Below, one piece after another: positions 16,799-24,483 of a DNA stretch of 64,000 bases. The position numbers and the translations under genes are program-made. How positions within the stretch are numbered: position 1 is the stretch's first letter; each line of letters begins with the position of its first letter. This stretch comes from Paractinoplanes brasiliensis (GTDB lineage Bacteria; Actinomycetota; Actinomycetes; Mycobacteriales; Micromonosporaceae). Where the stretch lies: assembly GCF_004362215.1 (NCBI RefSeq), contig NZ_SNWR01000001.1:6120001-6184000 (forward strand), written 5' to 3'. Below the pieces are notes generated by a model. That model had not been told where the DNA came from. It worked only from the letters and a program-made list of their open reading frames with translations, and ran no database searches.

Positions 16799-18505
16799 GT
16801 GATCACGACCTTCTCCGTCCAGGACATCCCGTTCAGCTACCCGGGGTCCTGGTTCGACATCTCCCCCGTCATCGCGGAGAAGACCTACGCCGCAGACCTG
16901 CACCTGGTCTCGCACCAGTCCGGCATGCACCCGGTCCTGCGCTTCGAGCCCCGCCACGCCGGCGGCCGTGCCGAGGCCCGGGTCGTCGCCGGCCCGACGA
17001 GGTTGCGATGGGAACACCCGGCCGGCGACATCGAGGCGGCGTACGAGTCCGCCGACACCGTCCGCCTGCGCGGCGTCGGCCTCGGCCTGCGCGTCACGGC
17101 GGCGGCGACCACGCTGACGCCGTTCTCCGGCACCTACCTGTACCGGGACCCGCGCGCCGCGTCGTACGTGTTCACCTCCTACGAGACCGGGCGGCGCTAC
17201 CGGCTCACCGTGCTCGGCGGGAGCGCGCACACCGCGACCGGAGCCGAATCGCTCGGCGCCGGCGACCGCCACGTCGATCTGCCCGCCGACGCGGCCTGGG
17301 AGGTGGCCATCGAGGAGTACACGAGCAGCCGCGACCCGTACCGCTCCACCGCGTCCTTCGACGAGGTGGCCCGCACCGCCGCCGACAGGTTCGGCCGTTA
17401 CCTCGAGGCGGTCGCCCCGTGGCGCGACGCCCGGACCCCCGCCGCCGAACTGGCCACCTATGTGCTGTGGTCGGCCACCGTCGCCCCCGGCGGGTTCTTC
17501 CACCGTCCCGCCGTCCTGATGTCCAAGCACTGGATGGACAAGGTCTGGAGCTGGGACCACTGCTTCAACGCGCTGGCCCTCGCCGCGGGCGATCCGGGGC
17601 TGGCCTGGGACCAGTTCCACATCCCGTTCGACCACCAGGATCCGACCGGCGCGTTGCCGGACTCCGTGGCCCATTCCGAGGTGCTCTACAACTTCGTCAA
17701 ACCGCCCATCCACGGCTGGGCCTTCGGTCACCTGCGCCGGCTGCTGGCGGAGCCGCTCGACCGCGATCAGCTGAGCGAGACCTACCAGCGGCTGAGTCAC
17801 TGGACGACGTTCTGGCTGACCCAGCGGCGCGCACCCGGCCGACCTCTTCCGCACTACCAGCACGGCAACGACAGCGGGTGGGACAACGCGACCACCTTCG
17901 ACACCGGCCGCCTGCTGGAAACAGCCGATCTCACCTGCTTCCTGATCATGCAGCTTCGAGAGCTGAGCGCGCTCGCCACCGAACTCGGTGACACCGGCGC
18001 CGCCGGGAACTGGACCGTGACCGCCGAGGAGCTGACCACCGCGCTGCTGTCGACCCTGTGGGACGGCAGCCGATTCGTGGCCCACAGCCCCGAGACCGGC
18101 GAAACAACGAGCAGCACCAGCTTGCTGGCGCTGATGCCGATCGCCCTTGGCGCCGACCTGCCCGCCGACATCCGGACGACGCTGGCCGCCGGTCTCAAAG
18201 CCCACCTCACCCCGCACGGCCTGGCCACCGAGCCGCTCGACTCGCCCCGCTACACCGCGGACGGCTACTGGCGCGGTCCCATCTGGGCGCCCGCCACCCT
18301 GCTGATCGAGGACGGCCTGCGGCGGGCCGGCCATGACGCGTTCGCCGACGATGTCAGCAGCCGCTTCCGCGAACTGTGCGAGACGTCGGGCTTCGCCGAG
18401 AACTTCGATGCCGAAACGGGGGACGGCCTGCGGGACCGCGCGTACACCTGGACGGCCGCCGTCTATCTCGTCCTCGCCGCGGCCCACCAGGGCCGGGCAA
18501 CCTGA
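16799..18505 (+). CDS. Cytosolic GH63-like (alpha/alpha)6 glycoside hydrolase
   Basis: A 568-residue protein without signal peptide. Residues about 1-190 form a beta-sandwich. Residues about 195-565 form an (alpha/alpha)6 barrel like the C-terminal domain of GH63 / mannosylglycerate-hydrolase-like enzymes: HWMDKVWSWDHCFNALALAA, FDHQDPTGALPDSV, HGNDSGWDNATTFD, YWRGPIWAPATLL. The Asp in the SGWDN region and the acidic residue of the final helix pair are the likely catalytic residues by family analogy. It is the last gene of the ABC operon and presumably hydrolyses the imported glycoside. The start is a GTG at 16799 after GAAAGG. A trehalase-type substrate cannot be excluded. Confidence 0.8.
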   Translation: MITTFSVQDIPFSYPGSWFDISPVIAEKTYAADLHLVSHQSGMHPVLRFEPRHAGGRAEARVVAGPTRLRWEHPAGDIEAAYESADTVRLRGVGLGLRVTAAATTLTPFSGTYLYRDPRAASYVFTSYETGRRYRLTVLGGSAHTATGAESLGAGDRHVDLPADAAWEVAIEEYTSSRDPYRSTASFDEVARTAADRFGRYLEAVAPWRDARTPAAELATYVLWSATVAPGGFFHRPAVLMSKHWMDKVWSWDHCFNALALAAGDPGLAWDQFHIPFDHQDPTGALPDSVAHSEVLYNFVKPPIHGWAFGHLRRLLAEPLDRDQLSETYQRLSHWTTFWLTQRRAPGRPLPHYQHGNDSGWDNATTFDTGRLLETADLTCFLIMQLRELSALATELGDTGAAGNWTVTAEELTTALLSTLWDGSRFVAHSPETGETTSSTSLLALMPIALGADLPADIRTTLAAGLKAHLTPHGLATEPLDSPRYTADGYWRGPIWAPATLLIEDGLRRAGHDAFADDVSSRFRELCETSGFAENFDAETGDGLRDRAYTWTAAVYLVLAAAHQGRAT

Positions 18506-18529
18506 CTCACCGGCGCGTCGGGTGTTCGT

Positions 18530-18780
18530 GGCCGGCGTTCCCGGCCGGCTCGACGACCAGGCCCTTCCGTCTGCCCGAGCCGTCTGCCGACGCGCCCACG
18601 GCCGCGGTGAGATCGACCTGGAGCGGACGCCCTCCGCAGTGTTCGCCATGCCGTTCGACCTGGTGCGCCACGACATTCATATGGACCTCGAACCGGTGCC
18701 GGCCGCCCGCATCCGCTCGATCGTCGACGACCTGTTCCTGCCGCTCCTTGGCGAGCACGGCACGGCGACGGCGGCGGTGA
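18530..18780 (+). pseudogene. C-terminal fragment of a TetR-family regulator
   Basis: A plus-strand frame after the hydrolase stop reads RRAHGRGEIDLERTPSAVFA and MPFDLVRHDIHMDLEPVPAA then RIRSIVDDLFLPLL. This is the end of a TetR C-terminal ligand domain as I recall it (RGE-I, PFDLxRH, ERIRSIVDxxFLPL). There is no N-terminal DNA-binding part, no start codon in place and no ribosome site, so the fragment is what remains after a deletion at the end of the sugar operon. Confidence 0.55.
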
Positions 18781-18811
18781 TCAGCCCGCTCACCGCCCGC
18801 CCGCCAGCACG

Positions 18812-19564
18812 TCAATCCGTGATCGAGGCGCGGAACGTGTACCTGTCGCCGCGGTAGGCCTGGATGGTCAGCTCGATCGGTGCCGCCTCCTGATTGAAGG
18901 TCAGCTGCGTGGCCGCCAGGATCGGCACCGGGCCGGTGATCTCCAGCTTGGCCCGTTCGTCGTCGGTGGCGATGCGCGCCTCGACCGAGTAGTCGGCGTA
19001 GTGCGGCCGCTGGGTGGGTGACGCCTCGCGCAGCACGTCGTAGAGCGAGCGCACGGTGAAGTCGGTCGTCGCCATCGCCGGTGCGACGGCGAGCGGCAGC
19101 CGGTTGTGCTCGAGCGCGATCACCATGTTGTTGAGGTAGCGCAGCCGGAACATCTCGAACAGGTCGGCGCCGGCGACCGTGTTGAGCAGCTCGGCCTCAC
19201 GCACGGTCGCCGGGCGCACGCCCGAGCTCAGCACCCGGCTGCGCATGGTGAGCCCGCGCTGCTGGGCGAGGTCGGTGAAGCCGAGGACGCGGCCCGCGGT
19301 GCCCGTCCCCCCGCGGGGTTTCGGCGCGGCGGCGATCGCCCACCCGCGGGCCGGCAGGGAGACGAGCAGGCCGCGTTCGCGCAGCTCGGCGAGGGCGGCG
19401 CGGATGGTCACGCGGGAGGCGTCGTAACGCTCGGCGAGCTGCCGCTCGGACGGCAGCCGGGCTCCGTCGGCGCCGTTCACCGCGCGCAGGTCCTCCTCGA
19501 TGCGGTCGGCGAGGCGGAGGTAGAGGGGCAGCGCGTCAGGACCGACAAGGGGGCGCGTCTCCAT
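18812..19564 (-). CDS. GntR/HutC-family repressor with UTRA domain
   Basis: A 250-residue regulator. The winged helix-turn-helix lies at about 12-72 (PLYLRLADRIEEDL, LPSERQLAERYDASRVTIRA, ALAELRERGLLVSLPARGWA). The UTRA effector domain at about 95-248 ends in IELTIQAYRGDRYTFRASI. UTRA proteins of this branch usually bind phosphorylated amino sugars (NagR, DasR, AgaR; known). It is divergent from the AgaS-type operon with 104 bases between, where repeated CCAG half-sites overlap the operon promoter. Its role is therefore very likely control of the amino-sugar operon and of itself. Confidence 0.9.
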   Translation of the reverse strand: METRPLVGPDALPLYLRLADRIEEDLRAVNGADGARLPSERQLAERYDASRVTIRAALAELRERGLLVSLPARGWAIAAAPKPRGGTGTAGRVLGFTDLAQQRGLTMRSRVLSSGVRPATVREAELLNTVAGADLFEMFRLRYLNNMVIALEHNRLPLAVAPAMATTDFTVRSLYDVLREASPTQRPHYADYSVEARIATDDERAKLEITGPVPILAATQLTFNQEAAPIELTIQAYRGDRYTFRASITD

Positions 19565-19572
19565 GCCGTAAC

Positions 19573-19640
19573 GCTACCAGCAGCATACCAGCACGCCCCA
19601 TTGACAGCCCAGTTGCATACCAGTAGCTTTCCAGAACCAG
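19573..19640 (+). promoter_or_regulatory. Amino-sugar operon promoter with repeated GntR half-sites
   Basis: TTGACA (19601-19606), a 17-base spacer and TAGCTT (19624-19629) form the promoter of the SIS gene. Short direct repeats lie around it: GCTACCAG (19573), GCATACCAG (19583 and 19615) and GCTTTCCAG (19626), with an extra ACCAG at 19636. In each pair the CCAG cores are 11 bases apart. The second pair covers the spacer and the -10. The first pair is close to the divergent regulator start, which suits autoregulation. Confidence 0.6.
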
Positions 19641-19668
19641 ACCGGATAGCAAAAGTTGAGGTAAGCAC

Positions 19669-20784
19669 ATGGCAAGCAGCGCCTTTACCAAGGCGGAGAT
19701 CGAGCAGCAGCCGAGCGTCTGGCGCGCCACCCGCGCCGTCGTCACGGCCGCGCGCGGTGAGATCGACAGGCTTCTCGCCGCCGCCCTGGCCGACCCGCGG
19801 ACCCGGATTGTGCTGACCGGAGCCGGCACCTCGGCCTACGCCGGCGAGTTGCTGGCCGGAGAGCTCACCCGACGGCTCGGGCGGCCGGTGGAGGCGGTGC
19901 CGACCACCGACCTCGTCACCGACCCGGAGGCGGCCGCGGTTCCCGGGCGCCCGATGCTGCTGGTCTCCTTCGCCCGCAGCGGCAACAGCCCCGAGTCGGT
20001 CGCCGCCGCCGAGCTGGTCGACCGGCTTGCCGACCCGGCCCACCACCTGGTGATCACCTGCAACGCCGAGGGCGCGCTGAGCCGCCGCTACACCGGCGCG
20101 GCGAACGCCACCGCGATCCACCTGCCGCCCGCGACCAACGACCGCGGCTTCGCCATGACGTCGTCGTTCACCAGCATGGTCCTCGCCGCCTATCTGAGCC
20201 TGGCCGGCGACGCCGATGTGGACGCCCTCGCGAACGCCGCGGAGACGGTGCTCGACAACGCCGCCGACATCGAGAAGGCGGTGACCACGCTCGCCCCCGA
20301 CCGGATCGTCTACCTCGGCTCCGGCGGCCTCAAAGGGCTCGCACACGAGGCCGCGCTGAAGTGCCTGGAGCTGACCGCCGGCGACGTCCTCGCGCTCGGC
20401 GAGTCCACACTGGCCTTCCGGCACGGGCCGAAGGCGGCACTCACCGCGGACACCCTCGCGGCTGTCTTCCTCTCCGGCGACGCCTACCGGCGCGCCTACG
20501 ACCTCGATCTGGTACGCGAGCTGGTCACGTCGCTGGGCGCCGACCGGGTCGTGGTGATCGGCGACGAGCCGTACGAGAGCGGGGTCGCGCACTGGAACGT
20601 GCCGCGCCCGCCCGGAACCCCGGACGCCCTCTGGGCGATCGCCGCCGTGCTGACCGCCCAGCTGACTGCGCTGGCCTGCTCGTTGGCCCGCGGCCACACC
20701 CCGGACGACCCCTTCCCGGCCGGCGAGGTCAACCGCGTCGTGCGGGGCGTGACCATCCACCACTTCGGCGAGGGCGAGGACTGA
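19669..20784 (+). CDS. agaS: AgaS-type SIS-domain amino-sugar-phosphate isomerase/deaminase
   Basis: A 371-residue double-SIS protein. The first SIS domain (about 40-175) holds RIVLTGAGTSAYAGELLAGE, LLVSFARSGNSPESVAAAEL and LVITCNAEG. The second (about 205-345) holds RIVYLGSGGLKGLAHEAALK, CLELTAGDVLALGESTLAFR and HGPK. This layout is that of AgaS, which converts galactosamine-6-phosphate to tagatose-6-phosphate with release of ammonia (established for E. coli AgaS). The closely related GlmS-like isomerases are the alternative. First gene of a five-gene plus-strand operon whose later members (PfkB kinase, class II aldolase) continue that pathway. GAGGT precedes the ATG. Confidence 0.8.
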   Translation: MASSAFTKAEIEQQPSVWRATRAVVTAARGEIDRLLAAALADPRTRIVLTGAGTSAYAGELLAGELTRRLGRPVEAVPTTDLVTDPEAAAVPGRPMLLVSFARSGNSPESVAAAELVDRLADPAHHLVITCNAEGALSRRYTGAANATAIHLPPATNDRGFAMTSSFTSMVLAAYLSLAGDADVDALANAAETVLDNAADIEKAVTTLAPDRIVYLGSGGLKGLAHEAALKCLELTAGDVLALGESTLAFRHGPKAALTADTLAAVFLSGDAYRRAYDLDLVRELVTSLGADRVVVIGDEPYESGVAHWNVPRPPGTPDALWAIAAVLTAQLTALACSLARGHTPDDPFPAGEVNRVVRGVTIHHFGEGED

Positions 20785-20785
20785 C

Positions 20786-21721
20786 ATGTTCCTGGGCGTG
20801 GACGGCGGCGGCAGCAAGACCGCGTTCTGCCTGATCGACGAGAACGGCGCGGTCGTGGCCGAGGCCCGCACCGCGAGCATCTACTACCTGATGAGCGGCA
20901 TCGACATCGTCGCCCCACTGCTTTCCGACGGCGTGGCGCAGGTCTGCGCCGCTGCGGGCATCAGACCCGCCGAGATCGCGTACGCGTTCTTCGGCATCCC
21001 CTGCTACGGCGAGGTCGCCCGGGACGTCCCGGCGCTCGACGCGATCCCCGGCGGGATCCTCGGGCACGACCGGCACCGCTGCGGCAACGACATGATCTGC
21101 GGCTGGGCCGGGTCGCTGGGCGGGTCCGACGGCATCAACGTCGTGGCCGGCACCGGCTCCATCGCCTACGGGGAGAACGGCCGCCGCCAGGCAAGGGCGG
21201 GCGGCTGGGGCGAGCTCTTCGGCGACGAGGGGTCCGGCTACTGGGTGGCCGTCCGCGGGCTCGCCGCGTTCAGCCGGATGTGCGACGGCCGCCTCCCTCG
21301 CGGCCCGCTCGTCGCGATCCTCCGCCGGGAGCTGCGGCTCGCCGACGACCTCGACGTGGTCGACATCGTGCTGAACCGGTGGAAGGGCGACCGCGCCCGG
21401 ATCGCCGCGCTCAGCCCGCTGGTCAGCGAGGCCGCGGCGGCCGGCGACGCGGCCTGCACAGCGATCCTGCGCGACGCCGGGCACGAGCTCGCCGCGCTCG
21501 TCGACGCCCAGGCCCGGGCGCTCGTCTTCCCCGCCGGGCCGGTTCCGGTGTCCTACTCCGGCGGGATGTTCACCTGCCCGCCCCTGCTCACCGCCTTCCG
21601 CGCGGCCCTGGGCGACCGCTACGAGCTGCGTACCCCGCTGTTCCCCCCGCACCTCGGCGCCGCCATCTACGCGGCCCGGCTCGCCGGGCACCACCTCCAC
21701 CTCGAAGGGATATCGGCATGA
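20786..21721 (+). CDS. BadF/BadG-type N-acetylhexosamine kinase
   Basis: A 311-residue ASKHA-fold kinase. It starts MFLGVDGGGSKTAFCLIDEN (phosphate-1 motif DGGGSKT). It continues with NVVAGTGSIAYGENGRRQAR (adenosine/phosphate-2 region) and LFGDEGSGYWVAVRGLAAFS. This set of motifs is typical of N-acetylglucosamine kinase of the BadF/BadG/BcrA/D family. One base separates it from the SIS gene. In context it would phosphorylate the incoming hexosamine at position 6, feeding the AgaS step, which suits uptake without a phosphotransferase system. Whether the substrate is acetylated is unknown, because no deacetylase is encoded in the operon. Confidence 0.82.
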   Translation: MFLGVDGGGSKTAFCLIDENGAVVAEARTASIYYLMSGIDIVAPLLSDGVAQVCAAAGIRPAEIAYAFFGIPCYGEVARDVPALDAIPGGILGHDRHRCGNDMICGWAGSLGGSDGINVVAGTGSIAYGENGRRQARAGGWGELFGDEGSGYWVAVRGLAAFSRMCDGRLPRGPLVAILRRELRLADDLDVVDIVLNRWKGDRARIAALSPLVSEAAAAGDAACTAILRDAGHELAALVDAQARALVFPAGPVPVSYSGGMFTCPPLLTAFRAALGDRYELRTPLFPPHLGAAIYAARLAGHHLHLEGISA

Positions 21722-22626
21722 CCACCCTCACCGCGACACGCCGGACCGGATGGATTCCGTACGCCGGGCTGCTGGTTCTCTTCTGGGGTGTCTGGGGCGC
21801 CTTCTCCAGCCAGCCGACCAGCAGGTACGGCTATCCCGACGGGATGGTCTACCTCATCTGGTCGATCACGATGATCATCCCGGCGGTGGCGGCCCTGCGT
21901 GGCGCGACCGTCGACCGCCGGCCGATCGCCGCCTTCTACGGGCTGCTGATCGGCGTCACCGGGGCGGGCGGACAGCTGCTGCTGTTCAAGGCGCTGACCA
22001 TCGGGCCCGCGTACATCATTTTCCCGATCATCGCCCTCTCCCCGGCGATCACCGTGGTGATGGCGCTGATCGCGCTGAAGGAGCGCCTCACCCGCCTCGC
22101 CGTCGTCGGCGTCGTGCTCGCGCTGGTCGCGATCGTGCTCTTCTCCGTCGCCCCCGGCGACGAAGACGTCTCCACCGGCCCCTACCTGCTGCTGGCTGTG
22201 CTGATCTGCGTCGCCTGGGGAGTGCAGGCGTACTACATGCGCAAGGCGGCCCTGGCCGGCGTCAACGACGCCACCACCTTCGGCTGGATGACGATCAGCG
22301 GCATCGTGCTCATCCCGGTGGCGCTGATCATGATGGGTGGCTTCCCGACCGGCTTCCCGTGGCAGGCGCCCGCGCTCACCGCGGCGACCCAGGTGCTCAA
22401 CGCGGTCGGCGCGCTCTTCCTGGTGATGGCGATGAGCCGGGGCAAGGCCTCGCTGGTCGCGCCGATCACCAACGCGCTCGCGCCGGTGCTGACCATCGCG
22501 CTGTCGCTCGTCGTCTACCAGACCATCCCGTCCGGTTTCCAGACCGCCGGCATCGTGCTCGCGCTGGCCGGCTCGACACTGATGGTCTACACCACCGAGA
22601 AGAACGCCGAGCTGATGGCGTCGTGA
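21718..22626 (+). CDS. DMT/GRP-type ten-helix sugar transporter
   Basis: A 302-residue membrane protein with ten predicted helices in two EamA-like repeats. The first repeat runs from WIPYAGLLVLFWGVWGAFSS to ALKERLTRLAVVGVVLAL. The second runs from GPYLLLAVLICVAWGVQAYY to PSGFQTAGIVLALAGSTLMV. The match to the glucose/ribose-porter (GRP, RhaT-like) branch is by overall pattern. Its ATG overlaps the kinase stop by four bases. In an amino-sugar operon without ABC or PTS genes, it is the obvious candidate for uptake of the unphosphorylated sugar. An exporter function cannot be excluded. Confidence 0.8.
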   Translation: MTTLTATRRTGWIPYAGLLVLFWGVWGAFSSQPTSRYGYPDGMVYLIWSITMIIPAVAALRGATVDRRPIAAFYGLLIGVTGAGGQLLLFKALTIGPAYIIFPIIALSPAITVVMALIALKERLTRLAVVGVVLALVAIVLFSVAPGDEDVSTGPYLLLAVLICVAWGVQAYYMRKAALAGVNDATTFGWMTISGIVLIPVALIMMGGFPTGFPWQAPALTAATQVLNAVGALFLVMAMSRGKASLVAPITNALAPVLTIALSLVVYQTIPSGFQTAGIVLALAGSTLMVYTTEKNAELMAS

Positions 22627-23555
22627 GCCGCGTCGTCACCGTCACCCTGAACCCGGCCATCGACATCACCTACGACGTCGCCTCGCTCATCCCCGGCGGC
22701 AGCGTGCGGGTCGGGGCCGTGCGGTCGCGGGCCGGCGGCAAAGGCATCAATGTGGCAGCTGTGGTGCGGGCGCTCGGCGGCGACACCGTCGCCGTGGCGC
22801 CGGCCGCGCTGCGCACCCCCGACCCGTTCCGCGACGGCCTCGACCGGCTGGGGCTGTCCTACCGGCTGGTCCCGGCGTTCGACGCGGTCCGCCGCACGAT
22901 CGCCGTGGTCGGCGCGGACGGGTCGACCACCGTCCTGCTGGAGCCGGGCAGCCCGGCGCCGCCCGGCACTCCCGAGGCTCTGGCCGCCGCGGTCGCCGAG
23001 GAGCTGGCGAGCGCGGACGCCCTGGTGGTTTCCGGCAGCGTCCCACCGGGGCTGCCCGCCGACCTGCCGGCCCGCCTGGTGGCGCTCGCCGCCGCGCGGG
23101 GCGTCCCGGCCATCGCCGACGTCTCCGGCGAGGCGCTGCGGCTCGCGGCCGGGGCCGGCGCGGTGCTCATGCCCAACCGGGACGAGCTCGCCGAGCTGGT
23201 CGGCGCGGCCGTCCCGTCGGCCCGGGACGTCGCCGGGTGGGGGCGCCGCCTGCTCGACGGCGGTGCGGCGGCCGTCGTCGTGACGCTCGGCGAGCAGGGC
23301 GCGGTGGCGGTGACGCCGCCGGGCGCCTGGCTCGCGCTCCCGGCGGAGACCGTGGACGGCAACCCGACCGGGGCCGGCGACGCGGCAGCCGCCGCCCTGG
23401 CCCTGCAGCTGACCGCCCGGGCGTCCTGGCCGGACGCCCTGACCGACGCTGTGGCGACCGCCGCCGCCTGTGTGCTGCGGCCGGTGGCCGGCGACATCGA
23501 CCTGGAAGCCCGCGCCCGCTGGCGCGATGACATCACCGTGGAGGAACTGCCGTGA
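22623..23555 (+). CDS. PfkB-family tagatose-6-phosphate / 1-phosphofructokinase-type kinase
   Basis: A 310-residue ribokinase-fold kinase of the LacC/FruK branch: VVTVTLNPAIDITYDV at the N-terminus, RAGGKGINVAAVVRALGG (PfkB signature 1), LVVSGSVPPGLP, and the C-terminal signature GNPTGAGDAAAAAL with catalytic base Asp253. The GTG start overlaps the transporter stop (GTGA). Following AgaS, the expected reaction is tagatose-6-phosphate to tagatose-1,6-bisphosphate. Fructose-1-phosphate is the usual substrate of a close relative, so the assignment rests on operon context. Confidence 0.85.
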   Translation: MSRVVTVTLNPAIDITYDVASLIPGGSVRVGAVRSRAGGKGINVAAVVRALGGDTVAVAPAALRTPDPFRDGLDRLGLSYRLVPAFDAVRRTIAVVGADGSTTVLLEPGSPAPPGTPEALAAAVAEELASADALVVSGSVPPGLPADLPARLVALAAARGVPAIADVSGEALRLAAGAGAVLMPNRDELAELVGAAVPSARDVAGWGRRLLDGGAAAVVVTLGEQGAVAVTPPGAWLALPAETVDGNPTGAGDAAAAALALQLTARASWPDALTDAVATAAACVLRPVAGDIDLEARARWRDDITVEELP

Positions 23556-24397
23556 CCAAGCCGTCGATCGTGGAGGAGCTGCGGGGCAGCGGGCGGGGCA
23601 TCGGCGCCTTCAACGTGATCACGCTCGAGCACGCCGAGGCCGTCGTGGGCGGCGCCGAGGACGCGGGGCTGCCGGTGATCCTGCAGATCTCGCAGAACGC
23701 CGTGCGCTACCACGGCTCGCTGGCGCCGATCGCCGCGGCGTGCCTCAGCATGGCCGGCACGGCCGACGTGCCGGTGGTGGTGCACCTCGACCACGCCGAG
23801 GACGAGACGCTGATCGACGAGGCGATCGAGCTGGGCCTGCCGTCGGTGATGTTCGACGCGGCCACCCTGCCGTACGCCGAAAACGTGGCCCGCACCCGGG
23901 CGGTGACCGAGCGGTGCCACGCGGCGGGCTGCTGGGTCGAGGCGGAGCTGGGGGCGATCGGCGGCAAGGACGGCGTGCACGCCCCCGGGGTGCGTACCGA
24001 CCCGGCCGAGGCCGCCGGCTTCGTGGCCGCCACCGGCGTCGACGCGCTGGCCGTGGCGGTCGGCTCGGCGCACGCCATGGCCAGCCGGGACGCGGTGCTC
24101 GACGACCGCCTGATCGAGCGGCTCGCCGCCGCGGTGCCGGTGCCGCTGGTGCTGCACGGCTCCTCGGGGGTGCCGGACGACGGGCTGCGCCGCGCCGTCG
24201 CGCACGGCATCGTCAAGGTCAACGTGGGCACGCTGCTGAACCGGGCGATGACCGGCGCGGTGCGGGAGGTGCTCGCCGCCCGCGCCGATCTCACCGATCC
24301 GCGCAAATACCTGGCCCCCGGCCGGGCGGCCGTGCGCGGCGAGGTGGCCCGCACGCTGACCCTGCTGGCCGGGGAGCAGTCACTGGCGGCCCGGTGA
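23552..24397 (+). CDS. Class II tagatose/fructose-bisphosphate aldolase
   Basis: A 281-residue zinc-dependent aldolase. Visible residues: the Asp80-His81 pair in VVHLDHAED (catalytic Asp, Zn ligand), Glu132 in WVEAELGAIGG, His174 in VGSAHAM and His202 in LVLHGSSGVP (Zn ligands), then VKVNVGTLLNRA for phosphate binding. Length and spacing fit the GatY/KbaY/FbaA group. It closes the operon and would split tagatose-1,6-bisphosphate into glyceraldehyde-3-phosphate and dihydroxyacetone phosphate. The GTG start overlaps the kinase stop. It converges on the giant-protein operon, with 86 bases between stops. Confidence 0.88.
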   Translation: MTKPSIVEELRGSGRGIGAFNVITLEHAEAVVGGAEDAGLPVILQISQNAVRYHGSLAPIAAACLSMAGTADVPVVVHLDHAEDETLIDEAIELGLPSVMFDAATLPYAENVARTRAVTERCHAAGCWVEAELGAIGGKDGVHAPGVRTDPAEAAGFVAATGVDALAVAVGSAHAMASRDAVLDDRLIERLAAAVPVPLVLHGSSGVPDDGLRRAVAHGIVKVNVGTLLNRAMTGAVREVLAARADLTDPRKYLAPGRAAVRGEVARTLTLLAGEQSLAAR

Positions 24398-24475
24398 CTT
24401 CAGGCGGGTCTGATCTCCTCGGAACAGCCGCGGTGCGAAGTCGATCAGGTTCTGCTGCCACGCGTCCCAGCCGTG
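24380..24475 (-). pseudogene. Possible tail of an esterase-like gene
   Basis: Immediately after the stop of the 607-residue gene, another minus-strand frame reads GPHGWDAWQQNLIDFAPRLF and stops at 24380. The pattern G-x-H-x-W-x-x-W-x-x-x-L-x-x-x-x-P-x-L is the C-terminal catalytic-His segment of Esterase-D / Ag85-type esterases. Only about 30 residues remain, so this is a weak call; it may be chance. Confidence 0.2.
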
Positions 24476-24483
24476 CGGGCCGG

